DNA from: Bacillota bacterium
GTDB lineage: Bacteria; Bacillota; Bacilli; Bacillales; Cytobacillaceae
Assembly (NCBI GenBank): GCA_030705745.1
Contig: JAUZPT010000022.1
Location: forward strand, 1 to 17,158
DNA: 17,158 bases
Reading direction: 5' to 3'
Positions 14,553-17,158 of the stretch are shown piece after piece. Position numbers and translations under genes: made by a program. The notes beneath the pieces are model-generated. The model did no database searches. It was given only the letters and a program-made list of their open reading frames with translations, and was not told the origin of the DNA. Position 1 is the stretch's first letter, and every line of letters begins with the position of its first letter.

Positions 14553-15380
14553 ATGCCCGAGCTTCCTGAAGTAGAAACCGTCAGAGTAACGTTAAAAAGT
14601 TTGGTTCTTGGCAAGCAAATTAAGGACATCACTGTCCATTGGCCAAAAATGGTAAAACATCCCGTGGAAACCGAGCAATTTGTTGAAGCGTTAAAGGGTG
14701 AAACGATCGTGGATGTCGGGAGACGCGGGAAATTTCTTATCCTTTATACAGACCATTTTGCACTTGTTTCCCACTTAAGGATGGAGGGGAAATACAGTGT
14801 TTATCATGGGGATGAGCTTCCCGATAAGCATACGCATATCATCTTTCACTTTACAGATGAAAGCGAGCTGCGCTATAAAGATGTACGGAAATTCGGGACT
14901 ATGCACCTTTTCAAAAAGGGCGAGGAATTAGATCTAGACCCGTTGAAGGATCTCGGTCCAGAGCCATTCTCCGAAATATTCACACAAGAATTTTTGTCTG
15001 CTAAATTGGCAAAAACGAGTCGTAAAATCAAACCGGCTTTACTTGATCAAAAAATCGTTGTAGGGCTTGGGAATATTTATGTTGATGAAGCACTATTCCG
15101 TGCAGGAATCCATCCGGAGAGGCCGGGCTTTGATTTATCCGATGAGGAAATCGGCAGGCTGCACCATGAAATCGTTGCTACCCTTTCAGCTGCGGTTGAA
15201 AAAGGTGGAAGTACAATTCGAAGCTATATAAATTCTCAAGGTCAAATCGGGATGTTTCAGCTTGATTTATTTGTTTATGGCCGAAAGGGGGAAGCGTGCA
15301 AAAAATGTGGCTTCTCCCTGGAAAAAACGGTTGTTGGAGGAAGAGGCACAACCTATTGTCCTCAGTGCCAAAAGCTATAA
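14553..15380 (+). CDS. mutM: Formamidopyrimidine-DNA glycosylase
   Basis: A base-excision repair enzyme that removes 8-oxoguanine and formamidopyrimidines and nicks the strand. The 275-residue protein starts MPELPEVETV with catalytic Pro2 (after Met removal) and Glu3; Lys60 in GRRGKF, the gap-filling Met77, Arg112 and Phe114, and Asn174 in GLGNIYVDEALF are present. The C-terminal zinc finger has Cys249, Cys252, Cys269 and Cys272, with Arg264 in GGRGTTYC. All key residues are intact. AAGGGGGGAA precedes the ATG and the gene is 24 bp after polA, so the two repair genes are surely cotranscribed, as in B. subtilis. Confidence 0.96.
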   Translation: MPELPEVETVRVTLKSLVLGKQIKDITVHWPKMVKHPVETEQFVEALKGETIVDVGRRGKFLILYTDHFALVSHLRMEGKYSVYHGDELPDKHTHIIFHFTDESELRYKDVRKFGTMHLFKKGEELDLDPLKDLGPEPFSEIFTQEFLSAKLAKTSRKIKPALLDQKIVVGLGNIYVDEALFRAGIHPERPGFDLSDEEIGRLHHEIVATLSAAVEKGGSTIRSYINSQGQIGMFQLDLFVYGRKGEACKKCGFSLEKTVVGGRGTTYCPQCQKL

Positions 15381-15478
15381 CATCATCTTTTTTATGGTGT
15401 CTTTGTATGTGTGCGAAATGTATTTTCACTTCATTTCACCGGTTTAATTTTTAGTATTACTTTAATAACCATGGAAAG

Positions 15479-15519
15479 GCTCCTTCCATATACTATCGTA
15501 GTGTTTGAAAGGAAGGAGC
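15479..15519 (+). promoter_or_regulatory. Hairpin that would mask the ytaF ribosome binding site
   Basis: GCTCCTTCC (15479-15487) is perfectly complementary to GGAAGGAGC (15511-15519), which contains the ytaF Shine-Dalgarno sequence. Inside the loop, ACTA-TCG-TAGT (15492-15502) can form a smaller stem. No T-run follows, so it is not a terminator. In the folded mRNA the ribosome binding site would be buried, suggesting translational control or coupling. Confidence 0.5.
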
Positions 15520-15526
15520 TCTAAAC

Positions 15527-16162
15527 ATGATTCAGTTTTTCTCACTTCTCTTGCTTGCTTTCGCTGTTAGCCTCGACAATTTTAGTGTTGGATTTACGTA
15601 TGGCCTCCGAAAAATGGTCATGCCATTTAAGTCTTTACTAATTATTGCGGCTTGCTCGGCTACGTCACTATTGATTGCCGATTCCATCGGACATGGCCTG
15701 CAAAAAGTTTTCTCGCCACATATCACTGCAGGGGTCGGTGGAGGCATCCTGATTCTTTTGGGAGCATGGGTGTTGTACCAGTTTTTTCAGTCAGGGAAAA
15801 GCAAGGAACAGGATAGCAATGAAAAAACAATTGTTAATTTAGAAATACGATCACTTGGCTTGGTGATCAACATCCTGAGGAAGCCGATGTCTGCCGACTT
15901 CGACCACTCAGGAACGATTACTGGAATTGAAGCATTGATTCTAGGAGTCGCATTGTCTCTTGATGCCTTTGGCGCAGGAATAGGTGCCTCACTTCTCGGC
16001 TTTTCGCCACTCTATCTTGCTTTTGCCGTAGCGGTAATGAGTTCCCTATTTGTTTACATGGGAATAAAGTGCGGTATATTCTTTTCCCGTTCCGAATGGG
16101 TTCAGAAACTTACATTCCTGCCGGGAGTCTTACTCATCTTTATTGGAATTTGGAAGTTATAA
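15527..16162 (+). CDS. ytaF: Sporulation membrane protein YtaF (MntP-like family)
   Basis: A 211-residue membrane protein with about six segments in two repeats of the MntP/DUF204 type. Each half carries a conserved Asp motif: AVSLDNFSVGFTYG near residues 14-27 and ALSLDAFGAGIGASL near 145-159, joined by a hydrophilic loop (about 88-135). MntP relatives export manganese, but the substrate of YtaF is not established; the B. subtilis gene is linked to sporulation. The ATG follows GGAAGGAG at 9 nt. It lies 146 bp after mutM and 46 bp before coaE, the usual Bacillus order. A hairpin over its ribosome binding site may set its expression apart from its neighbours. Confidence 0.9.
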   Translation: MIQFFSLLLLAFAVSLDNFSVGFTYGLRKMVMPFKSLLIIAACSATSLLIADSIGHGLQKVFSPHITAGVGGGILILLGAWVLYQFFQSGKSKEQDSNEKTIVNLEIRSLGLVINILRKPMSADFDHSGTITGIEALILGVALSLDAFGAGIGASLLGFSPLYLAFAVAVMSSLFVYMGIKCGIFFSRSEWVQKLTFLPGVLLIFIGIWKL

Positions 16163-16208
16163 TGTGTTAAAAAAATTATATTAATTCTTTTTTTGGAAGG
16201 AAGAACAA

Positions 16209-16817
16209 ATGAGTTTAATCGTCGGACTTACAGGCGGGATCGCCAGCGGAAAAAGTACTGTCTCTAACATGATCTCTGAAATGGGAATTCGAGTAATTGA
16301 TGCCGATATTGAAGCAAGGCTTGCGGTTGAAGAAGGTGAACCTGCTTACCATAAGATTATAGAAGAATTTGGTACTGACATTGTGGCGGCCACTGGGGAC
16401 CTTGACAGACAGAAACTAGGAAACCTTATTTTTCATAATAAAGAAAAAAGGCTGCGCTTAAACGAAATTGTCCATCCAGAAGTTCGGAGACGGATGAATG
16501 AGCAAAAAGAATCCGCGATTCGAAAGGGAGAAAAAATCGTCGTTCTTGATATTCCTCTTCTTTTTGAAAGCGAACTCACCTACATGGTTGATAAAACAAT
16601 ACTTGTTTATGTGGACTTACCTGTTCAATTGCAGCGCTTGTGTGCCAGAAACAGTTTAAGTGAGCATGAAGCGAGAGCAAGAGTTAATGCACAGATGCCT
16701 CTCGCAGAAAAAATTCACTTGGCAGATGCCACAATCAATAACAACGGAACAGTGGAGGAAACAAAGTCTCAACTGATGAACATCATGAATGCTTGGCTTG
16801 AAGAGAATATTGTATAA
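16209..16817 (+). CDS. coaE: Dephospho-CoA kinase
   Basis: This enzyme phosphorylates the 3' hydroxyl of the ribose in dephospho-CoA, the last step of coenzyme A synthesis. The 202-residue P-loop kinase has Walker A GLTGGIASGKST (6-17), Asp31 and Asp33 in VIDADIEAR for substrate and base catalysis, the conserved HPEVR, and DIPLLFES in the CoA domain; the lid region holds QRLCARN. Length and motifs are normal. The ATG has GGAAGG upstream. It follows ytaF by 46 bp and ends the polA-mutM-ytaF-coaE cluster with a terminator directly after it. Confidence 0.95.
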   Translation: MSLIVGLTGGIASGKSTVSNMISEMGIRVIDADIEARLAVEEGEPAYHKIIEEFGTDIVAATGDLDRQKLGNLIFHNKEKRLRLNEIVHPEVRRRMNEQKESAIRKGEKIVVLDIPLLFESELTYMVDKTILVYVDLPVQLQRLCARNSLSEHEARARVNAQMPLAEKIHLADATINNNGTVEETKSQLMNIMNAWLEENIV

Positions 16818-16824
16818 CACATTG

Positions 16825-16840
16825 AGAAGGGAAACCTTCT
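16825..16840 (+). other. Small GNRA-loop hairpin after coaE
   Basis: AGAAGG (16825-16830) and CCTTCT (16835-16840) form a 6-bp stem closed by the tetraloop GAAA. It directly abuts the coaE terminator stem and may protect the 3' end or help termination. Confidence 0.55.
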
Positions 16841-16876
16841 AAGGCTGTCGAAAAACATTCGACAGCCTTTTATTTT
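16841..16876 (+). terminator. Terminator of the polA-mutM-ytaF-coaE unit
   Basis: An 11-bp perfect stem (AAGGCTGTCGA at 16841-16851 with TCGACAGCCTT at 16859-16869) has a 7-nt loop and continues into TTTATTTT. It starts 23 bp after the coaE stop codon. Confidence 0.92.
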
Positions 16877-16909
16877 CTTTAATTTCTTTAATTTCTTTAA
16901 TTTCTTTAA
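16874..16909 (+). repeat. Four exact tandem copies of a 9-bp unit
   Basis: TTTCTTTAA is repeated four times without change directly downstream of the coaE terminator, its first copy overlapping the terminator T-tract. It is non-coding and likely a slippage-prone microsatellite. The following 16910-16965 is AT-rich and shows nothing that I recognise. Confidence 0.9.
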
Positions 16910-16965
16910 CAAATCACCGCATTAATATGTACTAATGTTATTTGTAATTACCTCATTAAACAGGT

Positions 16966-17109
16966 CTGTTGATTTGCGCTCCAGGCGCTTCGCTTTCCGC
17001 GGGCGGTTCGGGGAGCCTCCTCTGCGCTTCCAGCGCCTGCGGGGTCTCCCCTGAACCGTACTCCCGCAGGAGTCTTCGCGCCTTCCGCTCCAATCAACAG
17101 AGTTTTTTT
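16966..17109. repeat. GC-rich imperfect palindrome, interspersed-repeat type
   Basis: CTGTTGATT (16966-16974) and AATCAACAG (17092-17100) are perfect terminal inverted repeats. Between them the DNA is far richer in GC than its surroundings and folds back further: CGGTTC plus GGGGAG on the left pairs with CTCCCC and GAACCG on the right with one bulge, and GCGCT-TCC-AGCGC closes the tip. Seven Ts follow (17103-17109), so the transcript would also end like a terminator. I recall near-identical sequences scattered in Bacillaceae genomes, but copy number cannot be seen here. No protein is encoded. The last 49 bases (17110-17158) are AT-rich and show no gene. Confidence 0.75.
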
Positions 17110-17158
17110 CACTAAAGACCGTCTGCTCAACGAATAAATAATTAAAAATAAGTGGTGA

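Noticed and set aside
15381..15405. Possible terminator after mutM (ACATCAT with ATGGTGT)
   Set aside because: The Ts lie in the loop and not after the stem, and the stem contains a wobble pair.
16874..16909. CRISPR-like array
   Set aside because: The repeats are contiguous 9-mers without spacers, so this is a simple tandem repeat.

Overview
The window is chromosomal DNA from a low-GC, Gram-positive endospore-former of the Bacillaceae. The evidence is the conserved Bacillus gene order fxsA, ytvI, ytwI, citZ-icd-mdh, phoP-phoR, polA-mutM-ytaF-coaE, together with GGAGG-type ribosome binding sites, TTG starts and two sporulation-associated membrane protein genes (ytvI, ytaF). The genus cannot be fixed from sequence reading alone. 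Nearly everything is on the + strand; only ytvI is on the - strand.

Layout. 1-2050: the 3' end of fxsA, a shared terminator, ytvI on the - strand, and ytwI. 2050-6150: a TCA-cycle block (citrate synthase, NADP isocitrate dehydrogenase, malate dehydrogenase) behind a well-formed sigma-A promoter with a CcpA cre site at the start of a roughly 320-nt leader; it ends in a strong terminator. 6248-6724: a stand-alone MaoC/hot-dog protein whose catalytic His is replaced by Tyr. 6788-8926: a CiaR/CiaH-like two-component pair, with its own promoter and terminator, sitting between the TCA block and phoPR. 9036-11518: the phosphate-starvation system PhoP-PhoR. 11519-11891: a 373-bp gap that is the most interesting stretch. 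11892-16817: DNA polymerase I, formamidopyrimidine-DNA glycosylase, YtaF and dephospho-CoA kinase, probably one transcription unit ending in a terminator. 16818-17158: non-coding sequence with a 9-bp tandem repeat and a large GC-rich imperfect palindrome of interspersed-repeat type.

Main discovery candidate. Between phoR and polA there are four PhoP-box-like hexamers spaced exactly 5 bp apart (11566-11604). A TATGAT -10 element follows 9 bp later, so with a start at about 11626 the boxes cover -60 to -22, the geometry of PhoP-activated promoters in Bacillus subtilis. The predicted transcript has no start codon and meets a good intrinsic terminator after about 66 nt. It therefore looks like a PhoP-dependent small RNA, or an attenuated leader of the polA operon, encoded immediately after phoPR. 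Other leads are the twin palindromes flanking the citZ promoter, three copies of a decamer around the CiaR-like promoter, and a hairpin that would mask the ytaF ribosome binding site.
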